Origin: Algoriphagus kandeliae
Lineage (GTDB): Bacteria > Bacteroidota > Bacteroidia > Cytophagales > Cyclobacteriaceae
Direction: 5' to 3'
Assembly (NCBI RefSeq): GCF_004571135.1
Contig: NZ_SPSB01000001.1
Location: 558,001-622,000, forward strand
DNA: 64,000 nucleotides
Made by a program: the position numbers and the translations under genes. How positions within the stretch are numbered: the first letter of the stretch is position 1; every line of letters begins with the position of its first letter. This document shows positions 18,901-28,472 of the stretch, piece after piece. The notes below the pieces were generated by a model that saw only the letters and a program-made list of their open reading frames with translations, was not told where the DNA came from and ran no database searches.

Positions 18901-20300
18901 TATATCCGGATGATTTGGATGTATTCCAAAATATGTTGAACGAAAGTCAGGATTTCCTATCCGAGAATCAATATTTGGAATTCAGGCTTCCTCACAAAAA
19001 TGGAGAAATCCGGGTTTTCAATTCCAATGGTAAAATCATTTGGGATAAGGATGGAAAGCGTCGCTTGTACACTGGGATTGCTCGGGATATTTCCAAATTG
19101 AAGCAGGCACAGAAGGAATTGGTAAAGGCTAAAGAGAATGCGGAAGAAGCCTCCCGTATCAAGTCTCAGTTTTTGTCTGTCATGAGTCATGAAATTCGAA
19201 CGCCGATGAATGCGGTGATTGGTCTTTCTCACTTCCTGATGGAGGATGACCCTCGGCCTGATCAGTTGGAAAACCTGAAAACCTTGCAGTTTTCAGCCGA
19301 AAATCTGATGGCCTTGATCAACGATATTCTGGATTACAATAAGATTGATTCAGGAAAAATCGAATTGGAGCATTTACCATTGGATTTGCGTCATTTGCTT
19401 CATCGCATCGTTCATTCCCACAGTTTCCAGTCGCATGAAAAAGGATTGAAGATTTCCTGTGAAATTGATGAATCCATTCCTCAGTGGGTTTTGGCTGATT
19501 CTGTCCGTATGGGACAGGTGATCAACAATCTGGTAAGTAATGCCATCAAGTTTACTGAAAAAGGTTTTGTAAAAATAGGGCTTCAGGAGAATGGGATAGA
19601 TTCAGAAGGTAGGACCCGGATTCAGTTTCGATTTGAAGATACCGGAATCGGGATTCCAAAAGATAAAGCTGAACGAATCTTTGATGCATTTACCCAGGCT
19701 TCATCGGATACCACACGAAAATATGGGGGAACAGGCTTGGGCTTAGCTATTGTGAAGCGTTTGGTAGAATTGTTTGGAGGAGAAATTCACTATTATCCTA
19801 ACCCTTCTGGTGGAAGTATCTTTGAATTTGAAGTTCCATTCGAAGTATATCAAAAGCAGCTGGAAGTGGCCCAAGAAACTACTCATGTAGCTTCAAGGTC
19901 CTTGGAAGGATATGCCGTTTTGGTAGCCGAAGACAATGCTGTTAATCAGGTTTTGATCAAAAAATTCCTTCAAAAATGGAATGTGGGGTATTTGGAGTTG
20001 GCCGAGGATGGAAGAAGTGCTTTGGATAAGTTTGAGCAGGATATGTTTGATATTTTGCTTTTGGATCTGCAGATGCCAAACTTGGATGGCTTTGAGGTAG
20101 CAAAAAAAATCCGCAGTCATTCTAATGCAAAAAAGGCCAATATTCCAATTTTGGCATTGACGGCTTCTTCTTTGGAAGAGGTTAAAAATGAGATGCTTGA
20201 GGCAGGAATTGATGATTATATTCCAAAGCCTTTTTCACCGGAAGTTTTATATGAGAAACTATCCAAATACTTGCGATCGAGAAGCTTTTTATCGGATTAG
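15999..20300 (+). CDS. Multi-PAS hybrid sensor histidine kinase
   Basis: This 1433-residue cytosolic signalling protein has no membrane segment. The order appears to be: PAS near 138, GAF-like near 250-400, then PAS-like units near 425, 550, 670, 800 and 925, a HisKA domain with SHEIRTP (His about 1064), an HATPase domain with NLVSNAIKFTE and GGTGLGLAIVKRL, and a C-terminal receiver near 1305-1425 with LLLDLQMP (Asp 1356) and the invariant Lys in PKPFSP. It should autophosphorylate and relay to its own receiver, then to an unlinked phosphotransfer protein. The signal is unknown. The start is the first ATG after a 190-bp AT-rich leader. Confidence 0.93.
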   Translation: MSNFKQFDISDFLNEIKEPLFLMDEEEIIFWNDYSRDHFVDLPLEWEAWFSKPELIDQIQKFFEDGEVPNSRYFKSLEYKDGTMRRFEWSFTNLPSTYNSRFLIVKANPIRYMGENTEENFLIDKNIQAVEELSYMQSILNNSHDLIAILDEKGNYKFISDSVGEKLGFPVEAIVGRNFNDFIQAGILQLVKGSFEEVLESDREVAVDFWINRQSGERIYLESFAKNLLHHPEINGVLFSSRDITDFIQMDRDLQKRYEIENLINQVSAHLINATLTQPEVEFQFLLEKFGQFLHAELGYIWILNRETDELELLNTWTSRVDSQQKFVEIQKEIQARKNRLEKGMIKLVDCPEGKEDGRVLLLIPMISINKLRGVLSYEIDKKKLEHNEKQLQIFRQLGDILAGAYAGSLLTRRIQRNESLLATTERLSKSGSWRYSTQKDLFYISGGLAELFGLGVEPLTCEFTALIYKIDKDTRSEFVKKLKKSIAEKSQESGEFTIQHPTGGTAYIFYEIETRENFLNQGMEVTGFCTDVTHKRAAEEHLRLQSQILAQVSDPIVVTDLDMQVIYLNEAAIQLCCPETAATFRGNVDDLLNCQLENGEKGISRLMKKVRDGNVWKGELSVETKHTRNSPFEISIKSIFSENQKRIGFSIILRSLTDKKESEKLAARARMIAENSPAVLFQVDPNDNYRIEFISENISQFGYQSADLMGKRVSFLELVHPADRESIIGLRDSRKTDSGILSFSGEYRIKTASGDYVWVEDKTSDVKDFEGHITFHQGIFQDITERKNFEQFKEEKEKQYRMLASQIPGTNIFLLDKNRQYILAEGTNFEHWGLSREDFEGKYLKDISLTDREEVSEILDRVYQDQEVVESEFEFKDRKYHRVIRPILENGQVEYALSIIRDVTEEYLAKKQLEESEEKYRTLVEESTEIIFSLTDTYVFEYISPNVKQFLGYEVEEVLGRSFFDFLYPDDLDVFQNMLNESQDFLSENQYLEFRLPHKNGEIRVFNSNGKIIWDKDGKRRLYTGIARDISKLKQAQKELVKAKENAEEASRIKSQFLSVMSHEIRTPMNAVIGLSHFLMEDDPRPDQLENLKTLQFSAENLMALINDILDYNKIDSGKIELEHLPLDLRHLLHRIVHSHSFQSHEKGLKISCEIDESIPQWVLADSVRMGQVINNLVSNAIKFTEKGFVKIGLQENGIDSEGRTRIQFRFEDTGIGIPKDKAERIFDAFTQASSDTTRKYGGTGLGLAIVKRLVELFGGEIHYYPNPSGGSIFEFEVPFEVYQKQLEVAQETTHVASRSLEGYAVLVAEDNAVNQVLIKKFLQKWNVGYLELAEDGRSALDKFEQDMFDILLLDLQMPNLDGFEVAKKIRSHSNAKKANIPILALTASSLEEVKNEMLEAGIDDYIPKPFSPEVLYEKLSKYLRSRSFLSD

Positions 20301-20354
20301 CACAAATTTTGCCATTAAGGCTTGGTAAATTTGTACTAGTCAAAGCCAATTATA

Positions 20355-21671
20355 ATGTCCTATTTTTTTAGGGTTTTCCTTTTATTTTCATTGGTATTCC
20401 TTCCGGTAATTAGCCATGCACAAGGTTTGATTACTAAAAGAAGTACTTTTTATGCTTTGGTAGGAACGAGCGGTGCCAAATTGAATCAGTTCAATGAAAT
20501 GCTGAATGATCGAGGGCTTTCTCCGCTAAGAAATCGCTACCGAACCTTAGGTCTTGGCTACCAAAACCGAATCAATGATTTTGTTTTAGGATTGGAATTG
20601 TTTCACAACCAAGGAGGAAGGAGTGAGTTTGATGGCTATAGGATGAGTTACAGAACTTCACGAGTTCTATTAAATGTGGGCTATTCCTTCACCGAGGAGT
20701 CCAATTTCCAGTTGATTCATTACATGTCATTGGGGATGGGATTTTTGAATTTCCAAATGCTTCCCATGCAATCCACCTCAAACCTTGAAGACTTTCTGTC
20801 TAATCCTGAGCAAGGGTTTATTTTGAGAGAAAACAATATTCATCGGGGAAGTATAAAGTATGGTGATTTTTTGACAGAGATCGGATTTCAACTCAGTTAT
20901 GATTTTCCGATTCCTGGAAGGAAGGAATCACTAGAAGTTATCGCCAAGCTAGGCTATGCATTTAGCCCGTTTGAGGGAAAATGGAATTTGGCAGACATGT
21001 CATTTCAAAATACCCAAAGCGGTGCTTTTATTCGAGTGGGAACAGGTATTAGTATTCCTGATCGGAATTTCTTTTACAAGGATGCCTCGATTGCTTTGCA
21101 ATTGGTTTCAGGTTTTCATTTTACCAAACCAGACCGCTTGAATGAGCAATTGGTAGAAGCAGGGTATGATCCTTTGAAAGGAAGACCTTCGAATTTGGGC
21201 TTGAAAATTACCGGGGAAACGGAGGGAGTTCTCTATGGTGTGGAAGTTTACAATTTGGCTATGGATGGGTCTGCCAATGCAGTTAAATCCCAAACATTGA
21301 ATAGTCTTCGTGTCTATGCGAATGGAGGAATGAAATTTTTGCAGTATAAAAATATGGCCTTGGGAGCCTTAGGAGGTATTGGTTTTGGAAATATTCGCTA
21401 CACGCTTTCTCAGGTGGATAAACCAAACTTTCCTGAACTTTTCGAACAGCGTCAATTCGATGGCTATTTGAAAAATAGTGGGTTGATGGCCAAGCCTGAA
21501 GTGTTTTTAGAGTATGCGTATCCGGTGACAAAACGGAAGTTTTTTGATTTGGTGTTTAATGTTTCCTTAGGCTATGAACTTGCCCTCGCCAATTACCGAT
21601 TGGGTGAATTGGATATGGCACAATACATGACCGCTCCGTATTTGATGTTTGGGGTAGGAGTGCGTCCTTAA
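20355..21671 (+). CDS. Putative outer-membrane protein, signal peptide
   Basis: The 438-residue protein begins with a clear signal peptide ending near SHAQ. The mature part alternates short hydrophobic strands with glycine- and aromatic-rich turns, as in beta-barrel outer-membrane proteins (for example LGLGYQNRINDFVLGLELF and GALGGIGFGNIRYTL). No named family was recognised. It lies 54 bp downstream of the hybrid kinase on the same strand and may be co-transcribed, but no functional link can be shown. Confidence 0.65.
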   Translation: MSYFFRVFLLFSLVFLPVISHAQGLITKRSTFYALVGTSGAKLNQFNEMLNDRGLSPLRNRYRTLGLGYQNRINDFVLGLELFHNQGGRSEFDGYRMSYRTSRVLLNVGYSFTEESNFQLIHYMSLGMGFLNFQMLPMQSTSNLEDFLSNPEQGFILRENNIHRGSIKYGDFLTEIGFQLSYDFPIPGRKESLEVIAKLGYAFSPFEGKWNLADMSFQNTQSGAFIRVGTGISIPDRNFFYKDASIALQLVSGFHFTKPDRLNEQLVEAGYDPLKGRPSNLGLKITGETEGVLYGVEVYNLAMDGSANAVKSQTLNSLRVYANGGMKFLQYKNMALGALGGIGFGNIRYTLSQVDKPNFPELFEQRQFDGYLKNSGLMAKPEVFLEYAYPVTKRKFFDLVFNVSLGYELALANYRLGELDMAQYMTAPYLMFGVGVRP

Positions 21672-21746
21672 TTGGAAAAGAAAGTTTCAATTCCTTTTTG
21701 CCTGCTATTTAATCCTGAGTCTGTAGTTTTATTGCGCTTTTGCTAT

Positions 21747-21754
21747 TACCTTTG
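21747..21754 (+). promoter_or_regulatory. Bacteroidota-type -7 element upstream of the SAM riboswitch
   Basis: TACCTTTG matches the Bacteroidota -7 consensus TAnnTTTG. Transcription would start near 21760, exactly at the first base of the riboswitch P1 stem. The -33 element is weak. Confidence 0.55.
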
Positions 21755-21756
21755 GA

Positions 21757-21906
21757 AGGCTTATCGAGAAAGACCGAGGGAAGGGCCCTACGACGTCTTA
21801 GCAACCTGCGAACAAGGTGCTAATTCCCATTCCGGAATCGCCGGAAAAAGATGAGCGGAAAAGATTACCCTGTACTTTTCTCCGTGTTTTGCTCGATAAG
21901 TTTTTT
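21757..21906 (+). promoter_or_regulatory. SAM riboswitch (SAM-I type) with expression platform
   Basis: The SAM-I core is visible: CTTATCGAGAAAGACCGAGG, then TTAGCAACC and AAGGTGCTAATTCC. P1 forms from CTTATC (21760-21765) and GATGAG (21850-21855). A second element, CTCGATAAG (21892-21900), is fully complementary to CTTATCGAG (21760-21768) and runs straight into TTTTTT, giving a candidate terminator. It should lower expression of the methionine synthase and metF genes when SAM is plentiful. Start of metH is 10 bp past the T-run. Confidence 0.92.
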
Positions 21907-21915
21907 GAATGATGA

Positions 21916-22980
21916 ATGAAAATGATGCAAAACAGAACGGAATTACTCCTAAAAACAATAAAAAACAGAATTCTGGTACTTGATGGTGCTATGGGCACCA
22001 TGATTCAGCGGTATCAGTTGACTGAAGAAGATTTTCGAACTCCTGAGCTTAAAAATCATCCTAAAGCCTTAAAAGGAAATAACGATTTACTTTCCTTGAG
22101 TAGGCCGGATATTATTAAGGCTATTCATCGCGAATATTTGGAGGCCGGAGCGGATATCATTGAGACCAATACCTTTTCGGGGACTTCTATCGCTCAGGAG
22201 GATTATGGTTTGTCATATTTGGCGTATGATTTGAATTTGGCCTCGGCAAAAATCGCTCGGGATGTAGCCGATGAATTCACAGCAAAAGATCCTTCCAAAC
22301 CTCGTTTTGTGGCTGGAGCCATGGGACCAACCAACCGGACAGCATCTATTTCTCCGGATGTCAATGATCCCGGATATCGGGCAATCACCTTTGATCAATT
22401 GGCAGAAGCCTATGCGGAGCAAGTTCGAGGACTTTTGGATGGTGGAGTAGATATTTTATTGGTAGAGACCATTTTTGATACTTTGAATGCCAAAGCTGCA
22501 TTATATGCCATTCAGGATGTTTTCGAAGAAAGAAATATTCCTTTGGATCCGCATGAAGGGGGAATTCCCATTATGATTTCGGGAACCATCACAGATGCTT
22601 CCGGGCGCACACTTTCCGGTCAAACCACCGAGGCATTTTTGATTTCTGTTTCTCATGTTCCTTTATTTTCTGTGGGTCTGAATTGTGCATTGGGAGCAAA
22701 AGAATTGCGTCCTTATTTGAAAGTTTTAGCTGATAAGGCACCTTATTATGTTTCGGCTTATCCTAATGCTGGTTTGCCTAATGAGTTTGGAGCCTATGAT
22801 CAGGGTGCCGGTGAAATGGCTGGAGAAATGGAGCATTTTCTTCAAGAAGGCATGTTGAATATTTTGGGAGGCTGCTGTGGAACTACTCCAGATCATATTC
22901 GGGCTTTGGCAAAAGCCGCTGCCAGGTATTCACCCAGAAAAGTAGAAGAAGAACTTATAGAAGGGGAGGAAAATGTCTAA
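21916..22980 (+). CDS. metH: Methionine synthase, homocysteine-binding part (split MetH)
   Basis: The 354-residue protein corresponds to the N-terminal homocysteine S-methyltransferase barrel of cobalamin-dependent MetH. It shows [29 protein letters not shown] and the zinc-binding cysteines in NCALG and [10 protein letters not shown]. The rest of MetH is encoded by the next gene, which overlaps by 8 bp, so both chains are made together and must assemble. The SAM riboswitch directly upstream links it to methionine supply. Split MetH is known in Bacteroidota. Confidence 0.94.
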   Translation: MKMMQNRTELLLKTIKNRILVLDGAMGTMIQRYQLTEEDFRTPELKNHPKALKGNNDLLSLSRPDIIKAIHREYLEAGADIIETNTFSGTSIAQEDYGLSYLAYDLNLASAKIARDVADEFTAKDPSKPRFVAGAMGPTNRTASISPDVNDPGYRAITFDQLAEAYAEQVRGLLDGGVDILLVETIFDTLNAKAALYAIQDVFEERNIPLDPHEGGIPIMISGTITDASGRTLSGQTTEAFLISVSHVPLFSVGLNCALGAKELRPYLKVLADKAPYYVSAYPNAGLPNEFGAYDQGAGEMAGEMEHFLQEGMLNILGGCCGTTPDHIRALAKAAARYSPRKVEEELIEGEENV

Positions 22981-25660
22981 GTCTAATTATTTGAAATTAT
23001 CAGGCCTAGAGCCTTTGGTTTTTACTCCGAATATCAATTTTGTCAATATCGGGGAGCGTACGAATGTAACCGGCTCAAAGAAATTTGCCCGGTTGATCCT
23101 CAACGAACAATTTGACGAGGCACTAGAAGTAGCCTTGGATCAGGTAAGAGGGGGAGCTCAGGTTTTGGATGTCTGCATGGATGAAGGAATGCTGGATGGG
23201 GAAGCGGCCATGGTTCGCTTTCTCAATTTGATTGCTTCTGAGCCTGAGATCAGCCGAATCCCGATCATGATTGACAGTTCCAAATGGAATATTATTCTAG
23301 CTGGTCTGAAATGTATTCAAGGAAAAGGAATTGTGAATTCCATTTCCCTCAAGAATGGAGAGGAAGAATTTATTCAGCAAGCAAAGACTATCAAAAAGTT
23401 TGGAGCTGCGGTAGTGGTCATGGCTTTTGATGAAAAAGGTCAGGCTGATACCTTGGATAGAAGAATCGAGATTTGCTCCAGAAGCTATAAAACTCTAGTC
23501 GAACAGGTCAAATTCAATCCACAGGATATCATTTTTGATCCCAATATCTTTCCGGTGGCGACTGGGATGGAAGAGCATAGACGAAATGCTTTGGACTTCT
23601 TTTTGGCTACTAAATGGATCAAAGAAAACCTTCCGGGTGCTAAAGTAAGTGGAGGGGTTTCCAATGTGTCCTTTTCATTTCGAGGAAATAATCCCGTAAG
23701 GGAAGCCATGCATGCGGCATTTTTGTACCATGCTATTCATCATGGAATGGATATGGGAATTGTCAATCCAACCATGTTGGAGGTTTATGATGATATCCCG
23801 AAAGATTTGCTAGAGCGAGTAGAGGACGTACTTTTTGACCGAAGGTCGGATGCTACTGAGCGCTTATTGGATTTTGCAGAGACGGTAAAATCTTCCGGTA
23901 AAAAGGAGGCAGTCAGTGAAGCTTGGAGAAATGAGCCTGTTGCTAAACGGATTGAGCATGCTTTGGTAAAGGGTATTTTGGATTTCATTATCGAAGATAC
24001 CGAAGCAGCGAGGCTGGAATTAAATGATCCTTTGAAGGTGATCGAAGGTCCTTTGATGGATGGGATGAATGTAGTGGGGGATTTGTTTGGAGAAGGGAAA
24101 ATGTTCCTTCCTCAAGTCGTCAAGTCAGCTCGAGTAATGAAAAAGGCGGTTGCTTATTTGGAGCCATTCATGCCATTGCCGGAAGAGGGACAGGAATCCT
24201 CCTCTTTGAAAAAGATACTTTTGGCGACTGTAAAGGGAGATGTGCATGATATCGGAAAAAATATTGTTGGAGTAGTTTTAGCCTGCAATAGTTACCAAAT
24301 CATCGATTTAGGAGTGATGGTGGATGCTCAAAAAATCATCGATGAAGCAGTTAAAAATAAGGTTGATATCATTGGTTTGAGTGGCTTAATTACACCTTCT
24401 TTGGATGAAATGGTGAATGTGGCCTCCGAAATGGAGCGACAAGGGTTGAAAATTCCATTGCTAATTGGTGGTGCTACCACCTCCCGAATTCATACCGCGG
24501 TGAAAATTGATCCGGTTTACTCAGGAACGGTTGTTCATGTAACGGATGCCAGTAAATCCGTTCCAATTGCCGGAGAGGCTATTTCGGAGGAAACTCGAGA
24601 TGCTTACCATAAACAAATCAAGGAAACTTACCGCCAACTTCGGATTGAGCATGAAGCGAAGCAATCCGTTAAGCAATTGGTGAGTTTTGAAGAGGCTATT
24701 TCTAATCCGGTTGACATAGATTGGTCCCAATTTGAACCTGTTCAACCAAAAGTTCTGGGAAGAACTGTGTTGGAAGAATTAGACTTGAAAGTTCTTCGAG
24801 AATACATTGATTGGACCCCATTTTTTAGTACTTGGATGTTGAGTGGTCGTTTCCCCAAAATCCTCGAAGATCCGGTAGTGGGAGAAGAAGCGAAAAAACT
24901 CTTTGCCGATGCCCAATCCATGTTGGATCAAATTATCGAAGAAAAGTGGCTTCAGGCAAAAGCAGTGTTTTCCCTACTTCCTGTTGAAAGAAAAGGGGAA
25001 GATGTGTCAGTATTGGATTCGGCAGGAGAGAAGGTGGCTGATTTTCATTTCTTGAGACAGCAAGGCAAAAAAGGAAGAGGGGTACCTAATCGATCCTTAG
25101 TGGATTATCTTCATCCTGAGAAAACCGATTATTTGGGATGTTTTGCAGTAACGGCAGGTTTGGGAATGGAAAGGAAATTAGCTGAATTCCAAGCTGCTGG
25201 AGATGATTATCACGACATTTTATTCAAAGCTTTGGCTGATCGATTGGCAGAAGCAGCTGCGGAATATGTGCATGAATTGGTGCGAAAGGATTATTGGGGC
25301 TATGCTTCCGAAGAGCGATTGGAAAATGAAGAATTGATTCGTGAAGCTTATCAAGGTATTCGTCCAGCTCCGGGATATCCGGCATGTCCTGAGCATTCTG
25401 AGAAAGAAACCATTTCCAAAATTTTGGATATGGAAAATACAGTTGGAATTACATTGACTTCGAGCTACGCCATGATTCCGACAAGCTCTGTTTCTGGCTT
25501 TTATTTTGCTCATCAAGATGCCAAGTATTTTGGCTTAGGGAAAATCGCTGAGGACCAAGTAGCATCCTATGCGAAAAGAAAGGGAATTTCTTTGGCTCAA
25601 GCCGAGCGATTGCTTTCCCCAAATTTAGCCTACCAACCTAAACCTATTGTAGAAGCATAA
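22973..25660 (+). CDS. metH: Methionine synthase, folate-, B12- and SAM-binding part (split MetH)
   Basis: At 895 residues this carries the remaining MetH modules: a pterin-binding barrel starting [20 protein letters not shown], the cobalamin-binding module with the B12-ligand motif [11 protein letters not shown] near residue 425, and the C-terminal reactivation domain with [12 protein letters not shown]. It moves the methyl group from methyltetrahydrofolate via cobalamin to homocysteine bound on the upstream chain. Its ATG lies inside the 3' end of that gene. metF follows after 4 bp and supplies methyltetrahydrofolate, so the three genes form one pathway operon. Confidence 0.95.
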   Translation: MSKSNYLKLSGLEPLVFTPNINFVNIGERTNVTGSKKFARLILNEQFDEALEVALDQVRGGAQVLDVCMDEGMLDGEAAMVRFLNLIASEPEISRIPIMIDSSKWNIILAGLKCIQGKGIVNSISLKNGEEEFIQQAKTIKKFGAAVVVMAFDEKGQADTLDRRIEICSRSYKTLVEQVKFNPQDIIFDPNIFPVATGMEEHRRNALDFFLATKWIKENLPGAKVSGGVSNVSFSFRGNNPVREAMHAAFLYHAIHHGMDMGIVNPTMLEVYDDIPKDLLERVEDVLFDRRSDATERLLDFAETVKSSGKKEAVSEAWRNEPVAKRIEHALVKGILDFIIEDTEAARLELNDPLKVIEGPLMDGMNVVGDLFGEGKMFLPQVVKSARVMKKAVAYLEPFMPLPEEGQESSSLKKILLATVKGDVHDIGKNIVGVVLACNSYQIIDLGVMVDAQKIIDEAVKNKVDIIGLSGLITPSLDEMVNVASEMERQGLKIPLLIGGATTSRIHTAVKIDPVYSGTVVHVTDASKSVPIAGEAISEETRDAYHKQIKETYRQLRIEHEAKQSVKQLVSFEEAISNPVDIDWSQFEPVQPKVLGRTVLEELDLKVLREYIDWTPFFSTWMLSGRFPKILEDPVVGEEAKKLFADAQSMLDQIIEEKWLQAKAVFSLLPVERKGEDVSVLDSAGEKVADFHFLRQQGKKGRGVPNRSLVDYLHPEKTDYLGCFAVTAGLGMERKLAEFQAAGDDYHDILFKALADRLAEAAAEYVHELVRKDYWGYASEERLENEELIREAYQGIRPAPGYPACPEHSEKETISKILDMENTVGITLTSSYAMIPTSSVSGFYFAHQDAKYFGLGKIAEDQVASYAKRKGISLAQAERLLSPNLAYQPKPIVEA

Positions 25661-25664
25661 GTAC

Positions 25665-26618
25665 ATGAAAATAACTGAACACTTAAAAAACGCGAAGTCT
25701 ACGCTTTTTTCTTTTGAGATTTTACCTCCTTTGAAAGGTCAGAGCTTGAAGGATTTGTTGGAGGGAATTGAGCCTTTGATGGAGTTTAAGCCTCCCTTTG
25801 TGGATGTTACCTATCATCGGGAAGAATACATTTACAAGAAACATCCAAATGGTCTTTTGGAAAAGATTAGCACCAAAAAGCGACCTGGGACGGTTGGGAT
25901 TTGTGCCGCTATCATGAACCGGTTTCATGTGGATGCTGTGCCCCATTTGTTGTGTGGAGGGTTTACCAAGGAGGAAACAGAGAATGCCTTGATCGATTTG
26001 AATTTCATTGGGGTTGACAATGTTTTGGCTTTACGCGGAGATGCCCCTAAGACAGAAGGGAAGTTTGTTCCTGAAAGAGATGGGCACCACTATGCCAGTG
26101 AATTGGTGGAGCAAATCGTTCGAATGAATCAAGGGAAATATCTCCATGAGGAAACGGAGACTAATTTTCATACTGATTTTTGCGTAGGTGTAGCAGGTTA
26201 TCCCGAAAAGCATTTTGAGGCTCCTTCTATGAAATTTGATTTGAAATACCTCAAAGAAAAAGTGGATAGAGGTGCTGAGTACATTGTTACGCAGATGTTT
26301 TTCGACAATCAGAAGTTCTTTGATTTTGTCAAAAAGGTACGAGAAATAGGAATTGAGGTGCCGATTATTCCAGGAATCAAGCCTATTACCACTGTTAATC
26401 AAATCACCATGCTTCCTCGGACTTTCTATTTGGATCTTCCGGATGCATTGATGGATGAATTAGAAAAGTGTAAGACCAATGCAGAGGTTAAAGAGGTAGG
26501 GATTGAATGGGCGATTGAGCAGTCAAAGGAATTGATTGCTGCGGGAGTTCCAAGTCTCCATTTTTATACCATGAGTAAAGCCGATGCTACTTATAAAATT
26601 GCGAAAGCGGTTTTTTAA
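25665..26618 (+). CDS. metF: 5,10-methylenetetrahydrofolate reductase
   Basis: The flavoprotein reduces methylenetetrahydrofolate to methyltetrahydrofolate, the methyl donor for MetH. The 317-residue length is normal. Family features include FSFEILPPLKGQSLKDL at the N-terminus, DNVLALRGDAPK (folate/FAD region), and EYIVTQMFFDNQKFFDFV. It is the last gene of the metH-metF operon under the SAM riboswitch. Confidence 0.95.
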   Translation: MKITEHLKNAKSTLFSFEILPPLKGQSLKDLLEGIEPLMEFKPPFVDVTYHREEYIYKKHPNGLLEKISTKKRPGTVGICAAIMNRFHVDAVPHLLCGGFTKEETENALIDLNFIGVDNVLALRGDAPKTEGKFVPERDGHHYASELVEQIVRMNQGKYLHEETETNFHTDFCVGVAGYPEKHFEAPSMKFDLKYLKEKVDRGAEYIVTQMFFDNQKFFDFVKKVREIGIEVPIIPGIKPITTVNQITMLPRTFYLDLPDALMDELEKCKTNAEVKEVGIEWAIEQSKELIAAGVPSLHFYTMSKADATYKIAKAVF

Positions 26619-26672
26619 ACTTATTTATTAAAAATATTTTAAATTTAGTTTGTTTTTACTTTTTTAGTAAAA

Positions 26673-27419
26673 ATGAATTTTATGCGTAAATACCTTTTTT
26701 TCTTTCTCTTTTTGATTCAAAGTTCAATAGCCTCTGCCCAAACCTTAGAGTATTTGAACTTTATGGAAATGCCTGTTGTGGATATTTCGAAGTATGGATA
26801 CGAATATTTCAAAATTGTTTTGGAGGAAAATGGAGTCCGGCATACTCAAATTTTTACGAAGGATACCATTAAAGTTCGCCACACTACTGCTCTTTTGGAT
26901 GAGAATGGGAATATTAAAAGTGGGAGAACACTAGAATATTTCCCCAATGGTGAGACAGAATCCACAAAGCGTTTTGATAATATAAATTCAGCAAGCGAGG
27001 AGAAGACTTTTTATCCTAGTGGTGCTTTAAGGAGTGAAGTTACCGTTAACGATGGGGAATTGATTTCGGAAGTATACTATTCTGAATCGGGCGATATTAT
27101 TCCAAAACCAATCATTGAAGATCCAGCTCCAAAAGGAGGGAAAAATGGATGGAATAATCATTTGCTTCGGAATTTACGCTATCCACCAGAAGCTAGGGCT
27201 GCTAAAGCCGAAGGGACAGTTCTCCTTGAATTTGATTTGAATGAAAAAGGTGAGATAGGAGAAATTCGGGTAGGAAACCCTGAGTTCATCCATAAAGCTT
27301 TGTGGGTGGAGGCTGTGAGGGTAGTAGAGATATATCCTCATAAATGGACTCCCAAAAAGGAAAATGGAGTTCCTGTACCGACGACAGTTAAACTTCCCAT
27401 TCGGTTTAAGTTAAGTTGA
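26673..27419 (+). CDS. Secreted protein with MORN-like repeats and TonB C-terminal domain
   Basis: The protein has a signal peptide (ends near ASAQ), then MORN-type repeats (GRTLEYFPNGETESTKRFDN), and from about residue 160 a TonB_C domain (YPPEARAAKAEGTVLLEFDL) that ends in LPIRFKLS. It has no other transmembrane anchor, so it is unlikely to be a classic TonB energiser. The same C-terminal domain appears in two later proteins of this window (44869 and 46158). The gene lies 54 bp after metF but is preceded by an AT-rich gap, so it may have its own promoter. Confidence 0.8.
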   Translation: MNFMRKYLFFFLFLIQSSIASAQTLEYLNFMEMPVVDISKYGYEYFKIVLEENGVRHTQIFTKDTIKVRHTTALLDENGNIKSGRTLEYFPNGETESTKRFDNINSASEEKTFYPSGALRSEVTVNDGELISEVYYSESGDIIPKPIIEDPAPKGGKNGWNNHLLRNLRYPPEARAAKAEGTVLLEFDLNEKGEIGEIRVGNPEFIHKALWVEAVRVVEIYPHKWTPKKENGVPVPTTVKLPIRFKLS

Positions 27420-27475
27420 TAAGGACTGGTTATTTATTTAAAGGAAAGGATAACAATAGAATTTATTTCGAATTG

Positions 27476-27499
27476 ATTCCCTCTTTACAAAGGGGGAAT
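27476..27499 (+). repeat. Hairpin between two genes
   Basis: ATTCCCTCTTT and AAAGGGGGAAT form an 11-bp stem with one G-U pair. No T-run follows, so it is a weak terminator candidate for the TonB_C gene upstream. Confidence 0.35.
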
Positions 27500-27617
27500 T
27501 GATTCGTTGTTTGCTAAAGTATTTTATTCGAAATCATTTAATTTTTTTAAATATGAATTTATAAACCACTCCTCCAAATCTTCATTTTCCTTTTCCTGAT
27601 TCTCCCTATCTTCGAAT

Positions 27618-28466
27618 ATGATTCAATTGATTGAGTGTCCTCGGGATGCGATGCAGGGCTTACCAGATTTTATTGATACTGCTATCAAAGCAGCATATAT
27701 CAATCAATTATTAGAGGTTGGATTTCATACTATTGATTTTGGGAGTTTTGTGAGTCCCAAAGCAATTCCACAAATGCGAGATACGGCAGAGGTGCTCGAA
27801 ATGCTGGACTTGCATAAATCCAAATCAAAGCTTTTGGCAATCGTAGCAAATGTTAGGGGAGCAGAAGATGCTCTCCAATTTGAAGAGATTGATTATTTAG
27901 GTTTTCCGCTATCTATTTCAGAAACTTTCCAGCGGCGAAATACAAATGCCAGTATTGAGCAGGCTTTGGAAACCGTAGAAACTATCCAAAATCTTTGTGA
28001 GGTTAAGGGAAAGGAACAGGTGGTTTACCTTAGTATGGGATTTGGAAATCCTTATGGAGACCCTTATTCACCGGAATTAGTGGCAGAATTTGTTCAGAAA
28101 TTGGATGAATTGGAAATCAAAATCATTTCTTTAAGCGATACCATTGGTGTTGCTGAGCCTTCATTAATTACTGAATTATTTAAAGTTCAAGTTGAGGCTT
28201 TTCCACATATTACTTTTGGGGCTCATTTGCATAGCCGAAAAGATCAGATCGAAGAGAAAGTCATCGCAGGATTGAAAGGTGGTTGTAGACGATTTGATGG
28301 TGCGCTTCAAGGATTCGGTGGTTGCCCGATGGCAAAAGATGAGTTGGTAGGAAATATGGCCACAGAAAAGATGATTGAAACTTTGGAGAAAGAAGGCTTT
28401 GAGTTGAATTTGGATAAATCCGAACTTCGGGAGGCGATGAAACTTTCAAATTCCGTCTTTTTTTGA
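27618..28466 (+). CDS. Hydroxymethylglutaryl-CoA lyase-like protein
   Basis: The HMGL-like TIM barrel cleaves HMG-CoA to acetyl-CoA and acetoacetate, typically in leucine breakdown. The N-terminal metal and substrate motif ECPRDAMQG and the C-terminal GFGGCPMAKDELVGNMATE, with the catalytic Cys, are present. The length of 282 residues fits. A small PepSY-family membrane protein follows 6 bp later. Other enzymes of the DRE-TIM family share this fold, so the exact substrate is not proven. Confidence 0.85.
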   Translation: MIQLIECPRDAMQGLPDFIDTAIKAAYINQLLEVGFHTIDFGSFVSPKAIPQMRDTAEVLEMLDLHKSKSKLLAIVANVRGAEDALQFEEIDYLGFPLSISETFQRRNTNASIEQALETVETIQNLCEVKGKEQVVYLSMGFGNPYGDPYSPELVAEFVQKLDELEIKIISLSDTIGVAEPSLITELFKVQVEAFPHITFGAHLHSRKDQIEEKVIAGLKGGCRRFDGALQGFGGCPMAKDELVGNMATEKMIETLEKEGFELNLDKSELREAMKLSNSVFF

Positions 28467-28472
28467 TTTTTC

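Noticed and set aside
21672..21854. A 60-codon frame before the metH gene
   Set aside because: It lies across the SAM riboswitch aptamer, whose conserved core explains the sequence; the protein has no family signal.
22960..22990. Frameshift in metH
   Set aside because: Both parts are complete with proper starts and stops at a domain border, and split MetH is known in this phylum.
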